A stretch of 24,397 nucleotides of DNA from Deltaproteobacteria bacterium (lineage in GTDB: Bacteria; Desulfobacterota; Desulfarculia; Adiutricales; Adiutricaceae). Shown piece by piece: positions 1-6,291 of this stretch. The position numbers and the translations under genes were made by a program. The notes under the pieces were generated by a model that saw nothing but the letters and a program-made list of their open reading frames with translations, searched no databases and was not told the DNA's origin. Position 1 is the stretch's first letter, and the number at the start of each line of letters is the position of its first letter. The stretch is taken from positions 1-24,397 of the forward strand of contig JAIRNQ010000205.1 of assembly GCA_031257955.1 (NCBI GenBank). The letters run 5' to 3'.

Positions 1-203
1 CCGGGCTGGGACCGTAAGGGCCGCGAGCGCGAGGGTTCGGGAGGCGATTCCCGGGCAGGGACCGTAAGGGTCCGCGAGCGTGAGGGTTCGGGAGGCGATT
101 CCCGGGCTGGGACCGTAAGGGTCCGCGAGCGCGAGGGTTCGGGAGGCGATTCCCGGGCAGGGACCGTAAGGGTCCGCGAGCGATAGGTTTTGGGAAGGAA
201 ACT
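1..203. repeat. 51-bp tandem hairpin repeat array (about 4 copies)
   Basis: Copies begin with CCGGGC at 1, 51, 102 and 153, a period of 51 bp (the first copy lacks one base). The fourth copy decays after about base 182. Each copy holds two short inverted repeats: GGACC-GTAAG-GGTCC and CGGGA-GGCGAT-TCCCG, so a transcript would fold into paired stem-loops. There are no unique spacers, so this is not a CRISPR array. The left end is cut by the window edge, so the copy number is a minimum. Confidence 0.9.
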
Positions 204-320
204 TCCCGGAGCGCCCCATAGTGGGGCGTATACGACAGGCTTCGGGAGGGTTAACTTCCCGGGGCGGCCCCATACTGGGGCAAGCGGCGTTAGGGTTCGG
301 GGGGCGAGACCCGGACTGAC
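183..320. repeat. Degenerate continuation of the hairpin repeats
   Basis: Two diverged units keep the pattern of a TTCGGGAGG-like left arm and a TTCCCGG right arm. Each then carries an extra hairpin: CGCCCCA-TAG-TGGGGCG at 212-228 and GCCCCA-TAC-TGGGGC at 267-281. The loops differ (TAG or TAC) while the stems are kept, which suggests the fold matters or that the copies share a recent origin. No coding sequence is evident here. Confidence 0.6.
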
Positions 321-395
321 CCCCGCCTTGGGTGGGGGAGAACCCTTGGGGCTTAGGCCCTGAAGGGCCAAGGACGCCGGTTTCGGCCAAGCTCT

Positions 396-408
396 GACCG
401 AGTCGGTC
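396..408. promoter_or_regulatory. Perfect palindrome upstream of tetR1, candidate operator
   Basis: GACCGA-G-TCGGTC is a perfect 13-bp inverted repeat ending 42 bases before the first tetR-like start codon. TetR-family proteins usually bind short palindromes near their own promoter, so this is a reasonable autoregulatory site. No convincing -35/-10 pair was found beside it, and hairpin repeats are common in this region, so the call is tentative. Confidence 0.35.
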
Positions 409-450
409 GCTGGGCCATTTCAGTATGACCTTTGTTTTGGGATTTTTGCC

Positions 451-1122
451 ATGACTAAACAAAAGGTGGAACCAAAATATAAAATTTTTGGGGACGTCGT
501 ATCTTTACCACTTTATGAAGATTCCTCCAAGACGAAAGACCATATAATCTTGGAGTCGACGATTTTGTTCGCCAAGAAAGGTTTTGACGCCGTCTCCATA
601 CGCGACATAGCCGCCGTGATTGGGATCAAGCCATCGTCCCTGTATAACCACTTCGAGAGCAAGGAAGCCTTATTCGACGCGGTGATCAAGCATGCGGAAG
701 ATCTGTATCTCTTGTACTTCCAACACCTTGAAACCATGATCAACCAGTCGAACACCTTTTCCGAGATCCTGGACGTGATTTTCCTGGAACCGATTAAAAT
801 GTCTAACACTTTTACGTGTTACGCCTTTTCTTTGGTCCAGACTGAACAATTCCGGTATAACCGGGCCTCGATGATCTTTACCAACACGTTCCTGGACTAT
901 AGCATCAATTTCTTTAAGAAACATTTTGATGCCTGTATCGCTAGGGGCTTATGTCAGCCCTTCGATGGCCGGACCGTGGCCATGGTCATCATGCACAGCG
1001 TCCTGATTGGCATCAACTTACGGGTACATGAGTATCTGGAACAACATGCTCCTTATTCGTTCGCCGAAATGTTTAACGATCTCAAGCAGGTGATTATGAA
1101 AATCGCCTGTCCCGACCAATGA
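451..1122 (+). CDS. TetR/AcrR-family transcriptional regulator (TetR1)
   Basis: The 223-residue protein has a TetR-type N-terminal helix-turn-helix at about residues 30-77: ILFAKKGFDAVSIRDIAAV, then the recognition helix and the family hallmark SSLYNHFESKEALF. The rest is the helical ligand-binding and dimerisation domain, whose ligand cannot be read from sequence. It is a paralogue of the regulator at 1863: the two align over their full shared length, including the motif GLCQPFD. A GGGA sequence 8 bases upstream may serve as ribosome binding site. Base composition is more AT-rich than the metabolic genes to the right. No target gene is adjacent except the second regulator. Confidence 0.9.
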   Translation: MTKQKVEPKYKIFGDVVSLPLYEDSSKTKDHIILESTILFAKKGFDAVSIRDIAAVIGIKPSSLYNHFESKEALFDAVIKHAEDLYLLYFQHLETMINQSNTFSEILDVIFLEPIKMSNTFTCYAFSLVQTEQFRYNRASMIFTNTFLDYSINFFKKHFDACIARGLCQPFDGRTVAMVIMHSVLIGINLRVHEYLEQHAPYSFAEMFNDLKQVIMKIACPDQ

Positions 1123-1508
1123 GCAACATTTAAGCAAATAAAAGTGCATGTTAGCTACATATAGGTTTAATTTTATAGGTTATTTAGGCTCGATAGGACA
1201 CGGGCTTTGGAACCCTATGGGCCTTCTAAGGTTGGCCCGTAGGGGGCCACCGAAACCGAGAGGCGGTCCGTAAGGGACCAAAGGGCTGGGCCCGAGGAGG
1301 GGGCGACTTGGACGTCTCGGGGGTAATTTTAGTGCCGGTCGGGCTTTGGCCCGGGGGCCTGGGTAAGAGAAGAAAATGGCTGAATCGTAAATAGAAAGAA
1401 TCTTTAGCGAAGGTATATGGGATAAGGGCTAAATTTAGAAAGTATAATTATTTCTTTAGCCATTTAATCGTTGCAAAAACTTTTTCGCCAAAAATTTAAG
1501 CCTCATTT

Positions 1509-1571
1509 GGGACCGATAGGGTAACAGTAAGTTCAATTTTGCTGTTGAGTCCATTCGGCGGGTCCTTTTTT
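1509..1571 (+). terminator. Possible intrinsic terminator
   Basis: GGGACC (1509-1514) can pair with GGTCC (1561-1565), which is followed at once by six T residues. An inner hairpin, AACAG pairing with CTGTT, shortens the large loop. The long enclosed distance makes this weaker than a classic terminator. It would end transcription arriving from tetR1. Confidence 0.35.
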
Positions 1572-1601
1572 GACGTCAAATTTTGGGCATTAATTATAAG
1601 T

Positions 1602-1647
1602 CATTATAGGTATTTAGTTAACTGGCCGTAGTCATTGGCCTATAATG
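1602..1647. promoter_or_regulatory. 9-bp inverted repeat bracketing the tetR2 promoter
   Basis: CATTATAGG (1602-1610) and CCTATAATG (1639-1647) are perfect inverted copies separated by 28 bases. The right arm contains the -10 box and the left arm lies just upstream of the -35 box. A dimeric regulator bound to both arms would block the promoter, so autoregulation by TetR2, or control by TetR1, is plausible. This is inference from position only. Confidence 0.4.
1618..1646 (+). promoter_or_regulatory. Sigma-70-type promoter of tetR2
   Basis: TTAACT (1618-1623), a 17-base spacer and a perfect TATAAT (1641-1646). The predicted transcription start near 1653 leaves a leader of about 210 bases before the start codon at 1863. 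Confidence 0.55.
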
Positions 1648-1708
1648 GTTAGAAACAAACTTTCATTTACCTTCCCGGTAACCCCTTAATTCCAGGGTAT
1701 ATTTTGGC

Positions 1709-1783
1709 CGGGCCGGGCCGGGCCGGTTGGGAAGACAGGCAAAGCCGGTCGGGAAGACAGCCAGGGCCGGTCGGGAAGAAACG
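1709..1783. repeat. GGCCG run followed by 22-bp tandem repeat
   Basis: A short GGCCG/GGGCC run (1705-1726) leads into two 22-bp units starting CCGGTTGGGAAGACAG (1723) and CCGGTCGGGAAGACAG (1745). A third partial copy starts at 1767. The array lies in the tetR2 leader and may be transcribed. Confidence 0.75.
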
Positions 1784-1862
1784 AATACTTCGATGATTAT
1801 CCATTTTGGATATTATATTTTAGCTTACTTTTACCTATAAGTAAGTAGTTTATGGAGTTTTT

Positions 1863-3584
1863 ATGCCTCACAAATCTAATGTAGATAGATATTATTCTCT
1901 ATTTGGCCATGACATAACAGACAAACTTTTCTTTCAGATGGCACCCACTAAGGTTAAGCTTGTCCTGGAATCCCTGGTCCTCTTCGCAGAAAAGGGCTTC
2001 GACGGTATCTCGGTTCGGGACATCGCCGACTCGGTCTCCCTACAGACCAGCTCCCTTTATAACCACTTCAAGAGCAAGATGGAACTTTTGGATTTTGTCA
2101 TTCAGCAATCCGAAGATCTCTACTATCTCTACCTCAACGGCCTTACCGATAGGTTGGAAAACGAGAAGACCTTTCCGGGCATACTGGACACCATCTCCCG
2201 GGATCCGAAGGTGACCATGAACGCCTGCGCGATATACGCCATCTCCCTGATCCACCGGGAAAAGTACCGAAATATGTGTTCGGCCAGGATCTACACGCAC
2301 ACCTTCATCGAGGGTAGCGTGGATTTTTATAATGACATCCTCACCCAGGCGGTCGATAACGGGTTGTGTCAACCCTTTGACACAAAAACCGCTTCCATCA
2401 TGATCAATAACGCCTTCCACACGGTAGTTAGCCTGGCCATGCAAGAGTATCTGGGATTCACCCCGGTCACCGACTATTCCGAGATGTTCGAGGGGGTCAA
2501 AGCTTTCATTCTGAAACAGGCCTACCCGGAATACAAGGATCGGGCCTTGGAGCCCAATGGCTTCAAGCTCCCGCCTTTCCCCAGGGAAATGGCCGCTTTT
2601 ACCCCGGAAGAGCCCGAAGGCTACGCCGAATTGGTCAGTCCCATCCTGGAACTCTTGCCCGCCGAAGTCCGGGTGGCCTTTACCTCCAGGATCGAGAGTT
2701 ATTTAAGAACCATAGAAACCGAGTGCGTTTTCCTGACCCAGTTCAAGCTGGGCGATGAAGCCGAATCGGTCTTTAAGTCCTTCACCGACAGCTACATTAA
2801 GTCCACGGCCGCCGAGGCCGCCGACCTGAGCGAGGTACTGGAAGCCCGCAAGATCATTGAGGCCCAGGCCGAACTCTGGCGGCTTTTAAAGGGCGACATC
2901 CAAAAGAAGGTCCGGGCCGCCCAGCTTAGGCTTCAGGACATGTTCTCGGTTCTTCTCAAGATCGACGAGGAGTACACCTCGGCTTTCCGGCGCCAAAACG
3001 AGGGGGCCAACGGCTTGGGCCGGACGATCCCGCTCGGGGCCCCGGTAATCGCCCCGGATAGAGAACCCTCCGGGGAAACTTATGCCGAAGCGGTCGCCCT
3101 TAACGAGGCCGGGGATCGGGAGACCGACCAAAGCCAGGTGGGGGCACCGGTCGGGAAGCCGGATCTGGCGGCCGAAAACCAGGCCGCCAGCCCGACCAAA
3201 GGGGTGGCGGATGAAAGCCCCGCTTTTGTCCGGCCTTGGGATATGCCCAGGCCCGGCTTTGACGGGGCGAGGCGGAAGCCCTTTGGGCGGGACTCGTTTA
3301 GGGGCACGGATCACGAAAACCTGGACGTATTGGTTAAAGTTAACGGCAAGCTCGTTAAGCGGCCAAATCCGAGGATTGAGCCCACCCTTCAGAAACCGCC
3401 GGTCGGCGAGACCGAAAGCGGGGATGCCCAGAGAACCGCGGCCAGGGCCGCTGCCGGGACCGTGGCCAAGGACAAAACCGGGACCGCCCCCGAGACCGTC
3501 GCCGAAGGCAAGGTCGAGTTGGATCTGGTCCGCCCGAGGGTGACCATGTGGGCGGCCATGGGACCGGGTTGGGTTAAGCGCTAA
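1863..3584 (+). CDS. TetR-family regulator with a long C-terminal extension (TetR2)
   Basis: The protein has 573 residues, whereas TetR proteins are normally about 190-230. Residues 31-77 are the TetR DNA-binding domain (LFAEKGFDGISVRDIAD, SSLYNHFKSKMELLDF), and residues to about 222 match the neighbouring TetR1 over its whole length. After residue 225 come two regions that I do not recognise. About 255-378 is a charged, strongly helical segment, possibly a coiled coil. About 380-573 is a low-complexity tail rich in Gly, Pro, Ala, Glu and Arg, predicted by eye to be disordered. The start codon has a GGAG ribosome binding site 5 bases upstream. The frame has no internal stop and the codon bias continues to the end, so the extension looks genuinely translated. 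GC content rises from the N-terminal end toward the tail, as if a GC-rich segment had been joined to an AT-richer regulator. Confidence 0.85.
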   Translation: MPHKSNVDRYYSLFGHDITDKLFFQMAPTKVKLVLESLVLFAEKGFDGISVRDIADSVSLQTSSLYNHFKSKMELLDFVIQQSEDLYYLYLNGLTDRLENEKTFPGILDTISRDPKVTMNACAIYAISLIHREKYRNMCSARIYTHTFIEGSVDFYNDILTQAVDNGLCQPFDTKTASIMINNAFHTVVSLAMQEYLGFTPVTDYSEMFEGVKAFILKQAYPEYKDRALEPNGFKLPPFPREMAAFTPEEPEGYAELVSPILELLPAEVRVAFTSRIESYLRTIETECVFLTQFKLGDEAESVFKSFTDSYIKSTAAEAADLSEVLEARKIIEAQAELWRLLKGDIQKKVRAAQLRLQDMFSVLLKIDEEYTSAFRRQNEGANGLGRTIPLGAPVIAPDREPSGETYAEAVALNEAGDRETDQSQVGAPVGKPDLAAENQAASPTKGVADESPAFVRPWDMPRPGFDGARRKPFGRDSFRGTDHENLDVLVKVNGKLVKRPNPRIEPTLQKPPVGETESGDAQRTAARAAAGTVAKDKTGTAPETVAEGKVELDLVRPRVTMWAAMGPGWVKR

Positions 3585-3665
3585 GGGGCCCGGGGGACAA
3601 AGCCGGCGGGCCCTTTGGACACAGACGAACGGAATGGCGGAGAAAAATAAAGGAGCGGAAAACGG

Positions 3666-3697
3666 AAGGCTTCCCCGGCGGGAGGCCTTTCGTTTTT
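3666..3697 (+). terminator. Intrinsic terminator of tetR2
   Basis: A 10-bp stem, AAGGCTTCCC with GGGAGGCCTT (one T-G pair), closes a CGGC tetraloop and is followed by TCGTTTTT. Confidence 0.8.
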
Positions 3698-3750
3698 GGG
3701 ACCGGGCCAAGCCCCGGAGGTGACCGACCGTAACCGGGCGGGGATTTTGC

Positions 3751-3779
3751 TTGAAAGGGGACTGGGGGTATGTTAGTAT
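3751..3779 (+). promoter_or_regulatory. Probable metY promoter
   Basis: TTGAAA (3751-3756, five of six matches to the -35 consensus), a 17-base spacer and TAGTAT (3774-3779, four of six matches to the -10 consensus). Transcription would start near 3786 and give a leader of about 260 bases. Confidence 0.45.
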
Positions 3780-3890
3780 TTTTTTACCGAAACACAATAC
3801 GCTAGGCCCGGGCAGGCCTGGGCGGCGTTCAATTAAAGGCTAAAGAATACGGTTAACGCAAACGGGTTAGTTTTTATTAAACGACCATGG

Positions 3891-3950
3891 GACTGATCAG
3901 GCAACCTGAAAGTCGAAGCCACTTTTACGATGCGGCTTCGGCTTTTTTTA
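3891..3950 (+). terminator. Leader hairpin plus terminator before metY, candidate attenuator
   Basis: The first hairpin is GACT-GA-TCAGG-CAA-CCTGA-A-AGTC (3891-3914). The second is a terminator, CGAAGCC (3914-3920) pairing with GGCTTCG (3934-3940), followed by GCTTTTTTT. The terminator stem can be extended downward with AAAGT (3909-3913) against GCTTT, and that extension would use the 3' arm of the first hairpin. The element ends about 95 bases before the metY start, downstream of the probable promoter, so premature termination could control metY. No riboswitch class is recognised. Confidence 0.55.
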
Positions 3951-4044
3951 TATTTGTGGGGTCTATTTTTGGGCGCTTTCGCCCGAAAACATTTAGCTTG
4001 GGACGCGGCTGAGTCGGCCGCGGTTTCCGGGCCCAGGAGGAAGA

Positions 4045-5337
4045 ATGTCCGAAAAAAACTATCGGCTGGAGACCTTGGCCGTCCACGCCGGCCAAGAGGC
4101 CGATCCCGTAACCTTGGCCAGGGCGGTCCCCGTCTACAGGACCACGGCCTACAAGTTCAAAAACAGTCAACACGGGGCCGATCTTTTCGCCCTTAAGGAG
4201 CTTGGCAACATCTACGCCAGGCTCATGAACCCGACCAATGACGTTCTGGAAAAGAGGCTGGCCGCCCTGGAGGGCGGGGCGGCCGGGCTGACCCTGTCTA
4301 GCGGGACCTCGGCGGTTTACTTCTCCATCACCAACATCCTCAAAGCCGGAGACGAGCTGGTCAGCGCCGTTAACCTCTACGGCGGCACCTACACCATGTT
4401 CGACGCCATTCTGCCCCAGTCCAACAACATCGTGGTCCGTTTCACCCCGGTCAACGACGAAAAGGCCGTCGAGGCGGCCATAAACGAGAAGACCAGGGCC
4501 ATTTTCATCGAGACCATCGGTAACCCGGTTCTGGACGTGGCCGACATCGAACTCTACGCCAAGATCGCCCAAAAACACCACCTGCCGCTGTTGGTCGACT
4601 CCACCTTCACCCCGCCCACCCTCTTAAGGCCCATAGAATACGGGGCCGACGTGGTCATTCACTCTCTGACCAAATGGATCGGCGGGCACGGCATCGGCAT
4701 CGGCGGGGCCATCGTAGACGCCGGGAAGTTCGACTGGACCGACAAGAAATTCGACCTCTACAACACCCCCGACCGGGGCTACCACGGCCTTAAGTTCGGG
4801 ACCGATCTCGGACCCTTATCCCCCATAGCCTTCGCATTGAGGCTTAGGACGGTCGGGCTTCGGAACCAGGGCCCGACCTTGGCCCCGGACGCCGCCTGGC
4901 AGTTCCTGCAAGGGGTAGAGACGCTGCCGCTACGGGTGGCCCGCCACAGCGAAAACGCCCTCAAGGTGGCCAAGTGGCTAAAGAGCCACCCCAAGGTGAC
5001 CTGGGTCCGCTATCCGGGACTGGAGGGCGATCCGGCCAAACCCTTGGCCGACAAGTATTTGCCCAATGGGGCCGGCGGGATGGTCGTCTTTGGGGTCAAG
5101 GGCGGTCGGGAGGCCGGTATCAAACTGGTCGACAACATCAAGCTCTTTAGCCTTCTGGCCAACGTGGGCGACGCCAAGAGCCTGATCATCCACTCGGCTT
5201 CCACCACCCACTCCCAGCTCTCCGGGGACGCCCAGAAGGCCGGCGGCCTCGAGGAGGATCTGGTCAGGTTGTCTATTGGCATCGAACACATCGACGACAT
5301 CATCGAGGCCCTGGACGATGGTTTGAAGCTAGTCTAA
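4045..5337 (+). CDS. metY: O-acetylhomoserine sulfhydrylase (PLP-dependent)
   Basis: This 430-residue enzyme belongs to the Cys/Met-metabolism PLP family. It should join O-acetylhomoserine with sulfide to give homocysteine, the direct sulfhydrylation route to methionine, in the cytoplasm. The N-terminal motif ETLAVHAGQEADP, the region YARLMNPTNDVLEKRLAALEGG and the PLP site VIHSLTKWIGGHG are all clear, with Lys210 expected to form the Schiff base. The length fits MetY and exceeds the roughly 380-400 residues typical of MetB/MetC/MetZ relatives, which is the main basis for choosing MetY. An AGGAGG ribosome binding site lies 4 bases before the ATG. The last codons are duplicated in the DNA just beyond the stop. 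It is a single-gene unit facing lgt. Confidence 0.93.
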   Translation: MSEKNYRLETLAVHAGQEADPVTLARAVPVYRTTAYKFKNSQHGADLFALKELGNIYARLMNPTNDVLEKRLAALEGGAAGLTLSSGTSAVYFSITNILKAGDELVSAVNLYGGTYTMFDAILPQSNNIVVRFTPVNDEKAVEAAINEKTRAIFIETIGNPVLDVADIELYAKIAQKHHLPLLVDSTFTPPTLLRPIEYGADVVIHSLTKWIGGHGIGIGGAIVDAGKFDWTDKKFDLYNTPDRGYHGLKFGTDLGPLSPIAFALRLRTVGLRNQGPTLAPDAAWQFLQGVETLPLRVARHSENALKVAKWLKSHPKVTWVRYPGLEGDPAKPLADKYLPNGAGGMVVFGVKGGREAGIKLVDNIKLFSLLANVGDAKSLIIHSASTTHSQLSGDAQKAGGLEEDLVRLSIGIEHIDDIIEALDDGLKLV

Positions 5338-5370
5338 TGGCCCTGGACGATGGTTTGAAGCTGGTCTAAT
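5307..5370 (+). repeat. 32-bp tandem duplication over the metY stop codon
   Basis: Bases 5307-5338 (starting GGCCCTGGACGATGG and including the TAA stop) are repeated at 5339-5370 with one A/G difference. The second copy is outside the reading frame, so the protein is unchanged. The near identity points to a recent event. Confidence 0.95.
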
Positions 5371-5393
5371 GGCCCTTTGACGGCCGGAAACAC

Positions 5394-5424
5394 AAAAACC
5401 CCGACTTTAAGTCGGGGTTTTTTT
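5394..5424. terminator. Bidirectional terminator between metY and lgt
   Basis: CCCCGACTT (5399-5407) and AAGTCGGGG (5409-5417) form a perfect stem flanked by five A residues on the left and seven T residues on the right, so it works in both directions. The lgt stop codon and its last six codons (NKKTPT) lie inside this terminator, an economical arrangement for convergent genes. Confidence 0.9.
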
Positions 5425-6285
5425 ATTGGGGGCGTGGCCTCGGTTGGCCAGTAGGCGAAGGGTAAGGATAAGGCCCGTAAGGAAGATGGCCAGGGCGGCC
5501 CAGGAAGTCGGGGCCAGGCCCAGGACTTTGGGCCCCCGAAAATCGCCCCGGAAAAGATCGACCGCGAAGCGGAGAAGACCGGCCAGGGCCAGATAGGCGG
5601 CCAGGATGAGGCCGGCCGGCCGGGGTGGGTGCTGGGGGCCCAACCCGGAAGTGGGGTCCAACCGAGCGGGGTGGGTGGGCCTGGCGATGAGGCCCAGCCG
5701 GACTGGGAGGGTGGGGCTAGAGAGGAGGCGGGTCAGGTATAGGGTTATCAAAAAAAGGCCCAGGGACTCGGCGATTTGGGTGGGGTAGAGGGGAAGGCCC
5801 ACCGGGGCCTGGGCGCCCAGGGGAAAGGTCAGGGCCAGGGGAAAACCGAGCGGGGCCGGGCGGCCGTAACAACAGCCGGCCAAGAGGCAGCCCAGGCGGC
5901 CCACGGCCTGGCCCAAGGCCAGGGCCGGGGCCAAGGCGTCGGACATCGACAGGAACCGGACGCGGCCAAGGATGGCCAGAACGGCCACCAAAATGAGACC
6001 GGCGATTAGCCCGCCCTGAAACATCAGGCCCCCTTCCCAGTACTTTATGACGTTAAGCGGGGAGCGGGCAAAAACGGTCGGGTGAAAGGCCACGTAAGTG
6101 GCCCGGGCGCCCAGCAAGCCGACCACGATTAGCCAAAAGCCCAAATCTAAGGCTTGTTTGGGGCTAACCCCGGCCCTGGGGGCCATACGGTTTAGGTAAT
6201 AGAGGGCGGAGAAGACCGCCGCGACAATGGCCAGCCCGTAGCCGCTAAAGCTGACCGGGCCGAGGCTTATACCTTGGGGCCACAT
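5407..6285 (-). CDS. lgt: Prolipoprotein diacylglyceryl transferase
   Basis: This 292-residue inner-membrane protein has about seven hydrophobic segments. Lgt moves diacylglyceryl from phosphatidylglycerol to the lipobox cysteine of prelipoproteins, the first step of lipoprotein maturation. Recognisable elements are YWEGGLMFQGGLIAG, the signature GQAVGRLGCLLAGCCYGRP and PTQIAES. The cysteine-rich signature replaces the E. coli form with Asn residues, and Gln stands where E. coli has the important His of its FHGG motif. A GC-rich, Pro-rich loop (about residues 190-225) is longer than expected. It starts 6 bases after the purH stop, so the two are surely co-transcribed. No strong ribosome binding site is seen, which fits translational coupling. 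Confidence 0.9.
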   Translation of the reverse strand: MWPQGISLGPVSFSGYGLAIVAAVFSALYYLNRMAPRAGVSPKQALDLGFWLIVVGLLGARATYVAFHPTVFARSPLNVIKYWEGGLMFQGGLIAGLILVAVLAILGRVRFLSMSDALAPALALGQAVGRLGCLLAGCCYGRPAPLGFPLALTFPLGAQAPVGLPLYPTQIAESLGLFLITLYLTRLLSSPTLPVRLGLIARPTHPARLDPTSGLGPQHPPRPAGLILAAYLALAGLLRFAVDLFRGDFRGPKVLGLAPTSWAALAIFLTGLILTLRLLANRGHAPNKKTPT

Positions 6286-6291
6286 ATTTAC

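Larger units (their letters stand above)
1123..1862. other. 740-bp intergenic region between the two tetR genes
   Basis: No credible gene is present. The left part (to about 1370) is GC-rich and holds diverged hairpin units, including GGTCC-GTAAG-GGACC at 1265-1279, which matches the loop and stem type of the left-edge array. The right part is AT-rich and holds a possible terminator, a perfect palindrome TTTGACGTCAAA (1569-1580), a promoter for tetR2 and a short 22-bp tandem repeat, each listed separately. Confidence 0.7.
3585..4044. other. 460-bp intergenic region, tetR2 terminator and metY leader
   Basis: GGGCCCG (3586-3592) and CGGGCCC (3607-3613) form a hairpin directly after the tetR2 stop, without a T-run. 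Downstream are an intrinsic terminator, a probable promoter and a structured leader before metY, each listed separately. No further gene is visible. Confidence 0.7.

Noticed and set aside
1..203. CRISPR array
   Set aside because: The 51-bp units are contiguous with no unique spacers, and no cas gene is nearby.
2886..3797. Open frame of 303 residues on the minus strand opposite the TetR2 tail
   Set aside because: It is the antisense shadow of a GC-rich coding tail, very rich in Arg/Pro/Gly, with no known motif, and it crosses the tetR2 stop and terminator.
3880..3925. SAM-I riboswitch suggested by GGCAACC in the metY leader
   Set aside because: The GGCAACC is simply the loop and arm of a small hairpin. 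The other conserved SAM-I helices and core bases are not present.
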